A stretch of DNA of 64,000 bases from Hyphodiscus hymeniophilus (lineage: Eukaryota > Ascomycota > Leotiomycetes > Helotiales > Hyphodiscaceae). How positions within the stretch are numbered: position 1 is the first letter of the stretch; the number at the start of each line of letters is the position of its first letter. The notes under the pieces were generated by a model. That model searched no databases. It had not been told where the DNA came from and was given only the letters and a program-made list of their open reading frames with translations. This document shows positions 35,441-46,800 of the stretch, one piece after another. The stretch lies in the NCBI GenBank assembly GCA_016508695.1, contig VNKQ01000003.1, positions 1,302,001-1,366,000 on the forward strand, read 5' to 3'. A program made the position numbers and the translations under genes.

Positions 35441-36742
35441 ATGGTGCTCTTTGTCGATTTGGAGGATGAGATAGAACCGCCGGAGATTGTTACGGATCAT
35501 TGGCAGAACTCGCATCGAAGGGGCTTCAGTGCTGTCAAGATTGCGGCGTCGGACGATGGAAGGGTCAATCCTAATAAGAATGCCACCACCGAGGCTTTGG
35601 GCTGTTATCCGTATGTTCACCCCGTCCCTCGGCCATTGCGAGATTCTCGTGTCAAATGAAACACATTTTGATTCCCATGGTAGGATTATCATGTCGATAG
35701 CGTCGCATATCGATCTCAACACCCTCGATGCCCTCTCTCTCACCTGCCGTCAAGTCCGCGCTAATCTGCTTCAATCCCGCTCCCAACTCCTCGCCTCCAC
35801 CCTCCACTGCGAGAATGAGCATGTGGAGCTGGACCCGGAGCATACATTTCGATACCGAGCCCGTGCTGCGGATTGGTATTTTGTAGATGCGGGGCGAGAT
35901 GCTGCTGGAGTGGGAAAGGTAGGGGACTGCGCTCGGGACATGGTGGGTGGTTGTAGGAGATGTGGGAGGGTTGTCTGCAGAGTGAGTCCTGTTTCTGCCT
36001 TTTCCGTTGTCAAACATCCTTAACGGTCGTACAGAACTGTACAATCAAACCCCCAGCCCCTATCCTCCTCCGTCACCGACACCGCCGCATTTGCACGACC
36101 TGCCAACGCGCGCCTCTCTCCTGTCTCATTAACCCGCACCCATGCGCTGACATCCACCCCTCATCAAACCCCAGAATAGCCATTGCTGGTGAGATGCTCA
36201 AGCGGGCAATCTGTACTTGTGTCAGTGAAGGTGTCTGGCTCTGCCAGCCCTGTGGACGGTCCCTCCGTAGTGCAGATACGGAATACGAGTCGATCTGGCG
36301 ATGGCGAACACGATACTTGCCCTCACTCGGCGGTCTCGGTGTTGGCATCGGCGAAGGCAACCGTGGAGTCCCCTGCGGTCGAGCTGGGGCATGTATTGCT
36401 GCGAGAGAAGTCGAGCAAGAGACCGACTGCGACGCTGAGGATGCAAGGGATATTGACAGTAGTAGCAGAGGAGTAAGCCCGAGTTCCAGCCTAGGAAGTA
36501 CAGCGGGGAGTATTAGGAGTGGACATGAACAGATGGGGCCTGGATATGCGAGACATGAGGTTGAGGGCATTGGAGGCGTGATGAAGAAGTTGGTAGTGAA
36601 GATGGTAAAGGTTGGGGCTTGTGTGCCGGAGTTTGGAGATGAGAAGGAGATGGGAAAGTCTCTTATCAGGGAGGTAGATGGTAGGGCAAGGAGTTGGTGT
36701 GGGTGGTGTGAAAGGGTTATTCCGGGCGTTCGGGATTATTGA
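35441..36742 (+). CDS. F-box-like Cys-rich protein
   Basis: Three exons (35441-35610, 35684-35981, 36035-36742) give 391 residues; the introns are 73 and 53 bp. After an acidic N-terminus (MVLFVDLEDEIEPPEIV) the segment YPIIMSIASHIDLNTLDALSLTCRQVRANLL resembles an F-box (LPxEIxxxIxSxLxxxxLxxLxxxCR). A set of Cys pairs follows: CRRCGRVVCRNC across the second splice, CTTCQRAPLSC, CTC and CQPCGRS, and finally WCGWCERVIPG near the C-terminus. This looks like a metal-binding scaffold. F-box proteins select substrates for SCF ubiquitin ligases, but here the match is by pattern only. The region in between is Ser/Gly-rich and acidic. The start ATG was chosen because the upstream frame has no better candidate. 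Confidence 0.75.
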
Positions 36743-37587
36743 ATGATGGCAATGAGTGACAGCGTGGTGTTTGGGTATGACTGCCTTGGGAGGGGAATGG
36801 ACGCATTAAGGCGATGGCCGTTAAACCTAGGCTGGAATTTGAAGAGCATGATATTTTAGATCTTCCAGCTATTTGGGGCCTTACTGCTGGCTGACTGTAA
36901 CATTGGGCCCTCAAGTCCTCAAGTGCCTACTGTACGTGCCGTCGCTCGCTGTTTCACGAACATCTATCCCGGACCATGGAACTATGATAGAGAACTAGCA
37001 GGAGTGCCTTTGTCGAATACCCTGACAATTCATCGTGCCAGAGGTACTCAGACGATCATAGTCCGGAACCTAGGAAACCCCTACATGATGAGAATCCCAC
37101 TGCTATCCTTCGAATTGTATAAGAAAGCGAAAATACAAAGCCCAGGAAAGTCCATGGCAATACCCAGGGAGAGCCAGGACTGTAAAGGTACCGGCTGAAA
37201 ATCGAGGTATTAGTTGCCCGAAAGCTACCATCTTGTGATGAGAGGAACTCGTGGACTTTGTATCGATAGAGCTTTCATGTCGGATGTATTGCTCTTAAGT
37301 CTAAGACGCATCAGTGTAATGATGTAGGGGAGCAATGTTTATACCTGGACACGACGCGAGTTCTCAGTTCTTGCACTCGATATCATGTTTCGGGAACCGC
37401 AAATTTCTCCTTGGAGTCCACTGGGTCATTTCTCCCATGCAGTACTCTGACCTTCCTCGTCTACATGAGATACTCCTAGAAGAGAAAGCCCAATGGTCAA
37501 AAAGTCTTAAATTCATCCTCGTACCATGAATCCAATATCCATATATACGTGTACACTCTTTTCTTCCTCCAGCCCTCATCAATGAAT
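36743..37587. other. Convergent interval before isocitrate lyase
   Basis: 845 bp between two convergent stops. Only short ORFs without recognisable domains are present. Confidence 0.5.
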
Positions 37588-39442
37588 TTAATGGAACTGA
37601 TCCTCCGTAACCCCCTTACCCATCGCACTAGTACTGCTCACACCACCCTGCACCATCTTCAGCAATTCATCCACATAATTCGCGCCGGACCATTTCTGAT
37701 GCTTGACGACATCAACACCACCATCCATCTCCGGTTCCTGGACCAACTCCCCGTAAGCCCTCATCCCCTGCTGACTGTAGGCCTTTGCAAACTGATCGCT
37801 GATCAACGCCGTGGTATGCAAACCCGCGAGCGTGATGAACTGCCAGCAGTAACCCAGCTTGGACAGACGCTGGATATAAGTCTCCTGCTCCGCCCGAGGC
37901 ATAGCCGTTTTCCAATTGAAGCTTGGGGAGAGGTTGTACGCCAACTTCTGATTGGGGTAGACAGAGTGGACTCCGCTGGCGAATTCCTCCGCTTGCTTGA
38001 AATCGGGAAGTTTGGACTCCATCCAAATGGCGTCTGCGTACGGAGCGTAAGCAATGGCGCGGTTGATGGCACAGCCGCAGCCACCTTGTAGTCTGTAGTA
38101 ACCCTCGCGAGTCCGTGGGGCGTCCCAATCCCAGGGAATATCCACGCCCGTGATGCCCTTTGCGATTGCACGAGCTTCGGTGTTTGACTTCCCCTGGACT
38201 TCACGGAGGAATGTCGACGCGAGTTCCTTCTTGTTGACGTGTACGCTGGCGGTGATGGAGTCGACTACTGCATCATTGAAGAGTTTGAGACCTGCTTGAG
38301 CGGTCCATTGGTCTTCAATTGCTTGGAGTTCTTGGCCGTTTTTGCCGGCTCGTTCGGCGGCTATCATAAGGTCATTTAGTGGTTGCAGAGCGGGATTTGT
38401 GGAGCCTAAGATGTAGGCGTGGTCTCGGGGATCAATGGTGGTGGTAATAAGGGTTGCTGCTTCGGCATCTGTTCGGGCTACTGCCAGGAGATCGGTGCCT
38501 TGGATAAGGTTAGTATCTCTCGATGTGTGGAGGATTTCAATTGTGACTTTGGGACGAAATTGGCGAATAGGGACTGAGCATGGAAGAGAACGTACCCATG
38601 ATGTCAGCCTGCGCTCTAATAGCCACCAAACGATTGATGTGCTCGCTGATCGGCACCAAGACTTTCCCAGCCATATGTCCGCACTTCTTCGTTCCAGGCG
38701 CTTGATCCTCAATATGAATACCCGCAGCTCCCTTCTCGATAAACAGCTTCGTCAGTTTCATGACAGCCGTTAGACCTCCATGTCCGGTATCAGCGTCTGC
38801 GATGATGGGGCGCAGATAATCGATGTTGGCGAGTTTGGAGCGATCGGCTTTCGAGGCAGTTGTTACTCGTTCTTCACGTTGTTTGCGGTCGTGGAAGAGT
38901 TGGGCTTGGAACAGGTGTTGAACTTTGTTTGGAACGGTGGTCTAGGGTATGTGTTAGACGGGGGGAACTGAGGCAGTGGAACGGAGGAACATACGTAGGG
39001 ATAATCTGCCAAATCTGGACCAGGCTCGTCGGATGCCGAGGCTGTTGATGAGGATTGCCAGCCGGAGACGTAGACGGTGTCGAGGTATTTGGCCATTTGG
39101 GTTAACATAGTTGGTTCTAAACACCCATAGGTATAACTCGCTTCTCCATTCTAGTTTCTCTCAATCAGCATCTAGCTCTCAATGGCACTGGAAAAGTTGG
39201 GTAATATGTACGTTGAACCTGCCCTCGAGTATTTTCCACAGCTTCTTAGATTGAGTGTTACTGGGATACTCAATCTTCAAGTTCCCTCTCTTGGCCACTA
39301 TTTGCTCGGCAGTGAAGGTCCTCTTGGTGTATCTCCATCTTGAGTCACTCCACCACTTTTTCACAGCTGCAACTTCCGCTAGGTAGAGCTGCTCCTCGGT
39401 ATTGGGATCCACGGAGGGATTGGCCATTTTGTTCGTCGCCAT
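37588..39442 (-). CDS. ICL1: Isocitrate lyase, glyoxylate cycle
   Basis: Four exons, complement(37588-38498, 38596-38941, 38995-39150, 39212-39442), encode 547 residues, the usual fungal length. The enzyme cleaves isocitrate to succinate and glyoxylate, allowing growth on acetate and fatty acids, normally in peroxisomes/glyoxysomes. The active-site motif KKCGH is at residues 214-218 with Cys216 as the expected catalytic base. Other family blocks are [54 protein letters not shown] and [11 protein letters not shown]. The C-terminus TEDQFH has no classical SKL signal. Methylisocitrate lyase is the closest alternative; length and the N-terminus favour isocitrate lyase. ATG of [10 protein letters not shown] is used; a second Met six residues in is possible. 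Confidence 0.93.
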
Positions 39443-41037
39443 GATGATAAATCTCTTAGCTCAACTATTGAAAATGAAAGCAACTTGCTCAGGATGGCGG
39501 ATATGCGTTGCTTTGTTGTCGGAGTGATCGAAAGCAAGGCGGGGAATGTAAATGTCTTGAATTGACAGCTCGATCCTCAAATGAACAGGAAGGAGACAAA
39601 AGGAACAAGAGAAAAGAGGAAACAGCACAGTCATAAGCAACATGATGCTCGGGCTAGCGGCTACGGCCAGACACAGTTTGATCCTCGGACAATCGAGGAT
39701 GCAGAGAGCTCAGCACAGGCTTGAAGGGGGGAGGAGGCTGAGAAGGGTTTAGTTGGACAGTCTCGGCTCAGCGGTTGGTACGTAGAGCAGCCGGGTGCAG
39801 TGCCGTGATTGGATGATGATCTGCGAGGTAAGGTATGTAGCGGGATCCGTATTTCCCCACAACTCCAGGTCGGGAACATTTGATGGAGGATTGTAATTTG
39901 TGTGTGTTCTATGCGTTGTATGGTGGCATGACGAGCGTACGGTGCCTTAGTAAGGAACCTGATTAAGGAATCTGATTCATGCCCCTCCTCTCCTCTGCTC
40001 TCTTCCATCTCCCTTCCTCTGAGGCTGTTTGTTAGAGAGGAATCGATGCGGTTGCTCACGTGCATATTTTTTCTGTTTTGCTCATGTGGGTACTCAGCAT
40101 GTGATGGCAGAATGCATCCCTTCGTTGGTTGGTTGACATGTGAAGGGTGATTCGAGCATTGACGGCGGATTGATTGATTGATTGATTGATTGAATGATAA
40201 TGGAGTGATCCGATTCAGGGATGGATGAGGCGAAAGGGAAATGCCTCGGCTCTTAATCCGCCTCGCAACTTGCTACCCGCGACTCGCTCATCCGGTGTCT
40301 TCCGCGATTCTCCGGTCTCTGCTTCCGCGTAATTGTCGATGTCGATATATGTCGACAAAGGGTTAGTCGGAAGACGGCTTGAGAGAGCTACAGGTTCACG
40401 ATGTAAAACATAATCCGTACAAGAACATCACAGTAACATCACTGCACCACGAGGAAGAAGGCCTATTTTGAACTTTGTTCTGTTTGGGAGGCGTCGACCA
40501 GTACGGGGTATCCACGCCATCAGGGCCCATTGTCTACCGTCTTACCATCTAGCCTTCTAAAGCTCATTCTCATTCTGTCATTTCTTCGTAGGCGGACTGA
40601 TTGCCATATGTCAGGTCCTGTCAACTCCCAACGCCAACGGCAGAACAACTATGCTGTACAATAATCGCTGCTTGACTCTCCTGTGGGAGGAGAGAGCGAG
40701 ACAGAGATCCGTCGCTGGATTGTAAACCAGATCGTGAAAAGAAGAAGCCAACACACACATGGTTTTCGTTATCAAGAACGAGGGGAATGATTACACTCCA
40801 ACAGTTTTAAGAAGCAACTAGGGAAAGTCACCGACACGGTGAACGTAAAGCTCAAGATCACTTCGGTCTATTGGGGTATAAAGCGCAGTTTTCATCGCCA
40901 GTCGTATATCGAGGTCGGTCAAGGCGCTTGAATGTAATTGTATTCTGTCATTATGTGTGGTGTGAAGAAGTCGTATGTTTCGAGTCGTCTTGAGGAGTGT
41001 TTTTGCAGACAGCTTCGGCAAGCCTATTTTGCGAAGC
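39443..41037. promoter_or_regulatory. ICL1 promoter region and trehalase 3' flank
   Basis: About 1.6 kb between ICL1 and trehalase, both on minus. It must hold the carbon-regulated ICL1 promoter. A pyrimidine-rich run lies near 39980-40020 and a GTCGAT/ATGTCGAC inverted motif near 40336-40360. I cannot assign specific factor sites. A 134-codon minus ORF (39661-40065) has no domain. Confidence 0.45.
40168..40191. repeat. (GATT)6 microsatellite
   Basis: Six perfect GATT units, followed by an imperfect GAAT, about 725 bp upstream of the ICL1 start. Confidence 0.95.
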
Positions 41038-43491
41038 CTAATTTTCGGTGATGGTGGTCGTGGCTTTGGCGTAGTCATCCCAAGCAGTCAGGGTTCCGAG
41101 AGCGCGCTTCATATGCGCCGAGCAGAGTTGAAGACCGTAGACATAGCTGGCGTTAACCCAACCAAAGCTGGAAGATGTCAGCAATAGTTCCTGTTTCAGA
41201 GAACGGCAGACTCACCCTTCCTTGGCAACCCCCTTGAAATCCAAACCCTGGTTGCCATATTCTGCATCGACGCGGTGAGGATCAGTCATTCTCGTTACAT
41301 CATACTTTTCAACGACGACACCATTAAAGTCGACAAATGCTCGAGTCATCATGTAGAGCCACTTATAAGCCAGACGCTCAGCCTCCTCATGATAGCCGTA
41401 TCGGTTCAACCCAGTCCAAGCCAAGATCTGCTGAGGTGCCCATCCATATGGGTAATCCCACTGACGATTTGGACGATCAATGCCAACAACTCCACGAGAT
41501 TCCTTGGTTCCGGAGAGAAGACCACCTGCAGCTTCGAGTTGTGGGATTCCATTCGAGACGAGGCTCGCTGCCTGTGCGGGAGTTGCAACGCCTGCCCACA
41601 AGGCCCAAAACGTAGTAGCACTGACGTAGCTACACTGCTGCTGGGTGACCGTGTTGTAGTCGAAGAACATGCCTTTTTCCTGGTTCCACAGGTATTTGTC
41701 CATCGCAGTCTTACGTCTCTTGGCCCGACGATCCCACGCAGAGGAAGTTTCGATATGACCAGGTTCCATATTACCCACACAGAACTCAGCGGGAACTTTC
41801 AACCCGTCCTTGAAGAAGAGACGAATGGTATTGGCAATATCTTTCTCGTATTTGAAGAGCAGAGAGTTCAGATCAATTGTTGCCAAATTTGCACAGACCT
41901 TCTCAAGGCGATAGGAAGTGTCATGGCCGGACTCTCGTACTGCTCGATCATGTAGGAAGTATTCATCGAGTTCTGGTTCTACAATAGCACCAGAGTTGTA
42001 GCGAGCGACGAATTCTTCGAAAGAGATGTCGTGCTTCTTGGCATAAGGTTCAAGGATGTGCGTGAAGTGCGTCGCTTCGGTTTCGGGTGGCACTCCCAGA
42101 CCTTCGGGGCGGTAGCGAGAAAGACCAGTGATTTTGTCAAGTCGAGGTTCAGCCATCCAAATCTGGTAATATTCTTTCATTGCTGCTAGCATCGCGAGCC
42201 GCAAGAAGTCGATGGCACCGGGCTCATGCTTGATCAGATCATAAACTCTGAGAGCCATGTCAGTCAGGAAAGGTGGTTGCGAACGACTCAGGTAATACGA
42301 TCGGTTCGCATTCAAAATCTTGCCGTAGTGCTGAATGCAAAAACAAAAGTGGACGACCATTGACTTGGCTAAATGGACCTTACCATCTGCCGCCAAACCA
42401 AGAGACTCCATATAACTATCCCATCCGTAGAGCTCATTAAAGCGACCTCCAGGAACGACAAAGGGGAGCCCTTGTAGAGTCTTGGCGCCAGTCTTCGGCT
42501 CAGTCACTTCCTCCATTGCCAGGGCAAGAAGGCCGGGCTTGGAGTTCATATCTCGAACACTCTCAGGTGTGATCTTTGCCGGGAGCCAGCAGACATCTAG
42601 TCGGAGCTCTGGTCTGTCTTTTGCTACCTTTGTATAGTATGCATGCTGCTCCGGAGTGCCTCGAGGAATGTAGATGCGTGGTCGAGGATCATCTGTCCAG
42701 TCTTTGGGATCTCGTCCAGCAATTTCAATGACAGAGCCATCAATACGACGAGTGAGTCCATCCCAAAATTGATCTCTAATCAAGCGAGCTAAACGATTGA
42801 CGGGGTTCTCGTTCAATCTCGATTCGTCCAAGAGAATATGATTTTGGCCGTGCTCTTTAGCCAAATAAAGCTCCTGGAGCAGATTCGACAGCATGTAGGT
42901 ACCACGAACATCAAACCTGTTGAAACCATTTGATGCAGCTGTGCCGAGTGAAAGAACCTTTCTAGAGAGTCAGCGTCCATCCATTCACTGATCCTTGCTT
43001 GTTCAAGCTCACCTTGGGCCCACTGTCTTCGATTGTGATCTGCATATTTCCGTCTGTGTCTTCCTGTTTCTGTAGAGTATCGAGGGTGGCTTGCACATCC
43101 ACCTTGAAACGACGGGGTAACCAAGAAATCTCATCTGCAGCACAATATATTAGCAGATACCCGGAGGAAGATAATCCTCGGTGCATCTCACCATGACTAC
43201 CACGTCGGACCGGCTTCTTGATCTCAATACCTGTGCGGCCAGACATAGAACTCTGGTTCTGTGGGTTGTCACTGTCAGTTGCCTCCAATTGAGCTCCCAA
43301 TGGAATTTACTCACCGATGAGTAGGTCCGATTGCGGTAATGGTTCTTGGACGTATGATGGGAGTCGGCACCATAGTAGATATGGGCTGCAGAGTATGGAT
43401 CAACCTCGCTCGAGGTGCGAAGCTTTCTTGGGGAGCCCATCTTATCAGCAGATGGGCTATCTGCTGAGCTATCGGAGATGGCAGAGGACAT
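41038..43491 (-). CDS. NTH1: Neutral trehalase
   Basis: Five exons, complement(41038-41167, 41216-42957, 43013-43134, 43192-43258, 43315-43491), give 745 residues. It hydrolyses trehalose to two glucoses in the cytosol, at spore germination and after stress. GH37 signatures are [14 protein letters not shown] (residues 291-304) and [10 protein letters not shown] (621-630). The N-terminal regulatory part has a PKA consensus RRGS with Ser80 and an EF-hand-like calcium loop [12 protein letters not shown] (107-118), which mark the neutral, cAMP-regulated type and exclude the acid, secreted type. The second acceptor is TAGAAAG; the nearer TAG would break the frame. The 48-bp last intron releases the C-terminus [20 protein letters not shown]. 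Confidence 0.94.
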
Positions 43492-43792
43492 TGTGGTCAG
43501 CTTCGACGAGACCGCCGAGTGCGACCGTTACAGGTTTTCAAGTCTGTTCCGAGCCTCGAGACGTACGGAGAAGGTTTGGGTTGGGTTTGTGTTGAAGTTA
43601 CACAGTCTGAAAGACAGGTTTGGTTACACCGTCTGTTGGTTCAGACTGATTTTATTCCGAAAAGTTGAGCAGAAGCGTGCACAATAATGACGGTGAAGGG
43701 AACTTTAGTTAGCGGCTTGTGTCGAAGCCACCACAATCGATAAGGGTTAGTGGGGTAGATATCCTTTACGGAGACTCCGCCGCACCAGCGTG

Positions 43793-43828
43793 CAAAAACA
43801 AAACAAAAACAAAACAAAACAAAAAAAA
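43793..43828. repeat. CAAAA-type simple repeat
   Basis: Repeated CAAAA/CAAAAA units in the trehalase promoter, about 300 bp upstream of its start. Confidence 0.85.
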
Positions 43829-46800
43829 TCAATAAAAATTGATTGGTTACATCTTTTCCAACTCTACAGACTCCTGGGCTGTAGAGAGAATTGACAATCT
43901 TTCACAGCGAGCTGCTTATGACCTCCTCCAAACTGCTTTCACAAACGCGAAGCACGCTTTTCACCAGCTCACTCTGATACTGTGCCGCCTGTCAGGGCAG
44001 GCGTCTCCATCATCCAATAGTAAGCTTGATACAGGGGGAAGAGAGCTTGTACCAGTCCAACCCTTCCCTAAATCTGTCGCGTGCATGACTTCCCGCTCTG
44101 GCAGGATCGAAGGGTCCTCGATCTGCTGCGAAGTGCCCCGTCCACCAGGTCTGTTGGGTGGTTTACGAAGTACTTCCTTCCGGACACATGAATCTCGAGA
44201 GTCTTCAAGTCAAAGGCCATACCAGAACTTACCACGATCCTATTCTCTTTCCAGTGCGAGGGCTGGGTCAGCAGGCTCTGCACCGTCAGCAGGTCGCACG
44301 AGTCCCAAAGCCACCTGTGGCGAGGCTGCAGTTGGCATCAGCGGGGCTATTGATACCTTTGTTACATCTCTTATGAGAAGCCTGTGTCGGAGTTTCGGAG
44401 CTTTAAAGTGATCGGATCTTGTCCAAGTATTCTTATTTCGAACTTTGGCATGCACTGGAGTTGGGAGAGAAAGACGGGAGCTACGGCTCTTCTCATCCCA
44501 CCAAAGGCATAGAGTGATTGGATCTCACGACTGCGTCGGGTCAATGTCTATAATATTTCGTTGCTCGATTCTCCACCGACACTGTTAGGCCACGCCTTGT
44601 GTCACATCTCGTATCATGCTCCCCATATATACCTACTTGGGAGTTGGAATGTCACTCACTGCTCGCTAGACGCTTCTCAAGTATACTCTTCTGAGTTGTA
44701 GTGGTCGTTCAGCTCCCTTAGCCTTGCAGCTTCATTGGTTAACTCGAGTCAAATGGTAAGTCATGTGATCAGCAGCAATCAATAGAGCCCGGGTGTAGGA
44801 ATATGCACAAAGCTTCTTGGTTAGCCTTACAGTCGTATTAGCAGCTTAGTATTCTATGTTGCATTCATCTTGAAATCGTAAGCTCATACTTTATGACGAA
44901 AACGTTGTTCCGAACTCTAGTCGTACTTGTTAACGTTTTCACCCATCTTCGGCCACTCAGATGGCCACCAAGATAACCTTTTTCAGAGCCCTGTGACGTC
45001 TGGTGGAGTATCGCCTGATATAGGTCAATTGTACATCCCCCTCTGAGCTCTTGTAAGGATAGATGGTAGCATGAACCGAAATATGGGATGGTGAGTGGTT
45101 TCTGGTGGATTGAGGTGCTAAATTCGAAGTCAATTATTGGGGCGGATCGAGACTGTTCGTTAGTCTGGCAACAATGATTGAGCAGGGTGTTCTGGCAACT
45201 TATGGTTCACTATCAATTTTGTTGATCTGCTGTACGGTTTGAGGCCTGATAGGCCTTCCGTTGTGGCAGGCCACATCGTAATAGATCTGTGACATATTGC
45301 ACCTCTTTGTCCACATCGACTCGTATTTTCTTTGTGCGTCTGAGAAGCCCCCGCAAGTGATTGGTCTGTCTCGGGAAGTCTAGCAATTAACAAAATCCGA
45401 GGGTCATTCCCTTCCTATTGCTGATTTGGCGTCAATCACACTACTCCATAGACCCAGCTGGGAGGCCATCAACTTGTAGAAACGTGCTTCTTTGGCATGT
45501 GTTATGTTTCAAGTCTTTTTATAAGGATAGTTTAGAGAATCCTACAAGGAAAAACCGTATGGGAGTCCAGAGTGGTGCCTTGTGGGGCAAAGTCTTCCCT
45601 TTTTTGAATCCGATCTTTCCAACTCGAGCTGTTTTGCGGTTCAAGTTGCACCTCTTGCTGTGGATGATTGAATTTCCAATAAAAGTAACTGTATCTGTCG
45701 AGCTCACAGGAAATTTCTATATAAGTGAATCTGACAAATTCTTGGCGGTGGCAGTGGCGGTGGCAGTGGTCTGAAATCAACGTTTTCTACGGCCGTGAAT
45801 TGGTTTTGAGGATCTGGAAAGTCCGAACGCTCAAGCTCTTCGGCACCTGCCAATGCCATTGAAGTAATGCTTTCTGCCTAGACTGACCCGTATGAGTATG
45901 TAGAATCATGTCAGATGTAGGACTGAATTTATTTCCGGACGATGGGAACCTCGTACATGTGATCCTACCAGCTCGTTCTGAAGGAGCTAGTAGTGAGTCG
46001 AGCATGAGTAGATGGATTGGGCAGGCATAAAATATTCCCAAACCTGTAAGGACTCGGTTTTCATATGTAATTTTGTAAACCACCATCTTGTCCCACAAGA
46101 GTGCTTCTAGAGACTCAGCAACACAATTACTTTTGATCTCTCATTAACCGGTACCAGCCCCTCTTTAAATGCAGCTCGCAGCCATACTACTCATGTCGAT
46201 CATGATGCACTTCTTACTACAAGACCGTTGAAAGCGACACAACTGTCAGGGATTTCAAGTATTACGGGTATGTACATAGCCTTGTTGTCAGGCCTCGCCA
46301 TCATGTCGACACAATTATCTCTACATTCTAGAGTTGCTTGACCAGCGGGCACATTGGCCTCAATAAGAACTAGAAAAGAAGATCCATTCACTCCTAAATG
46401 AGAGAGGTCCCATACCTGGTACAAAATCAATATAAGCCACAAGTTAGCATCACTGAACACCCAACATAGATGAATACGAATTGACCATGGCAACTCAATT
46501 CACGATCCTAGAATGTATTAAACCTGCTTTGCACAAGCCAAGGAGAGTGGCAGGGATTCGGCTAGTGTGTGAACAAACGATAAGACCTACCTTAGGAGCA
46601 TTTACCTCCTCCTCCAAGAACTTCAGATACTTACTAGAGAAGCAGCCAGGTCACTGAGGTCAGGTACGTGAGCCGACGGGCAGCAGCTTGGTTTTCAACA
46701 CCAAGACTGACCGGATTCTCCGACAGTATGCGAGTCTGCACATTCAATTTCGTCTTTCCACCCGATTCATTGCACATGCCATACCTATATGTACAAATGA

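Noticed and set aside
41275..41955. 226-codon plus ORF
   Set aside because: Antisense shadow of the trehalase main exon.
43839..44411. 190-codon plus ORF near trehalase
   Set aside because: It opens with TTG, the first ATG is far inside, and it shows no domain or splice pattern.
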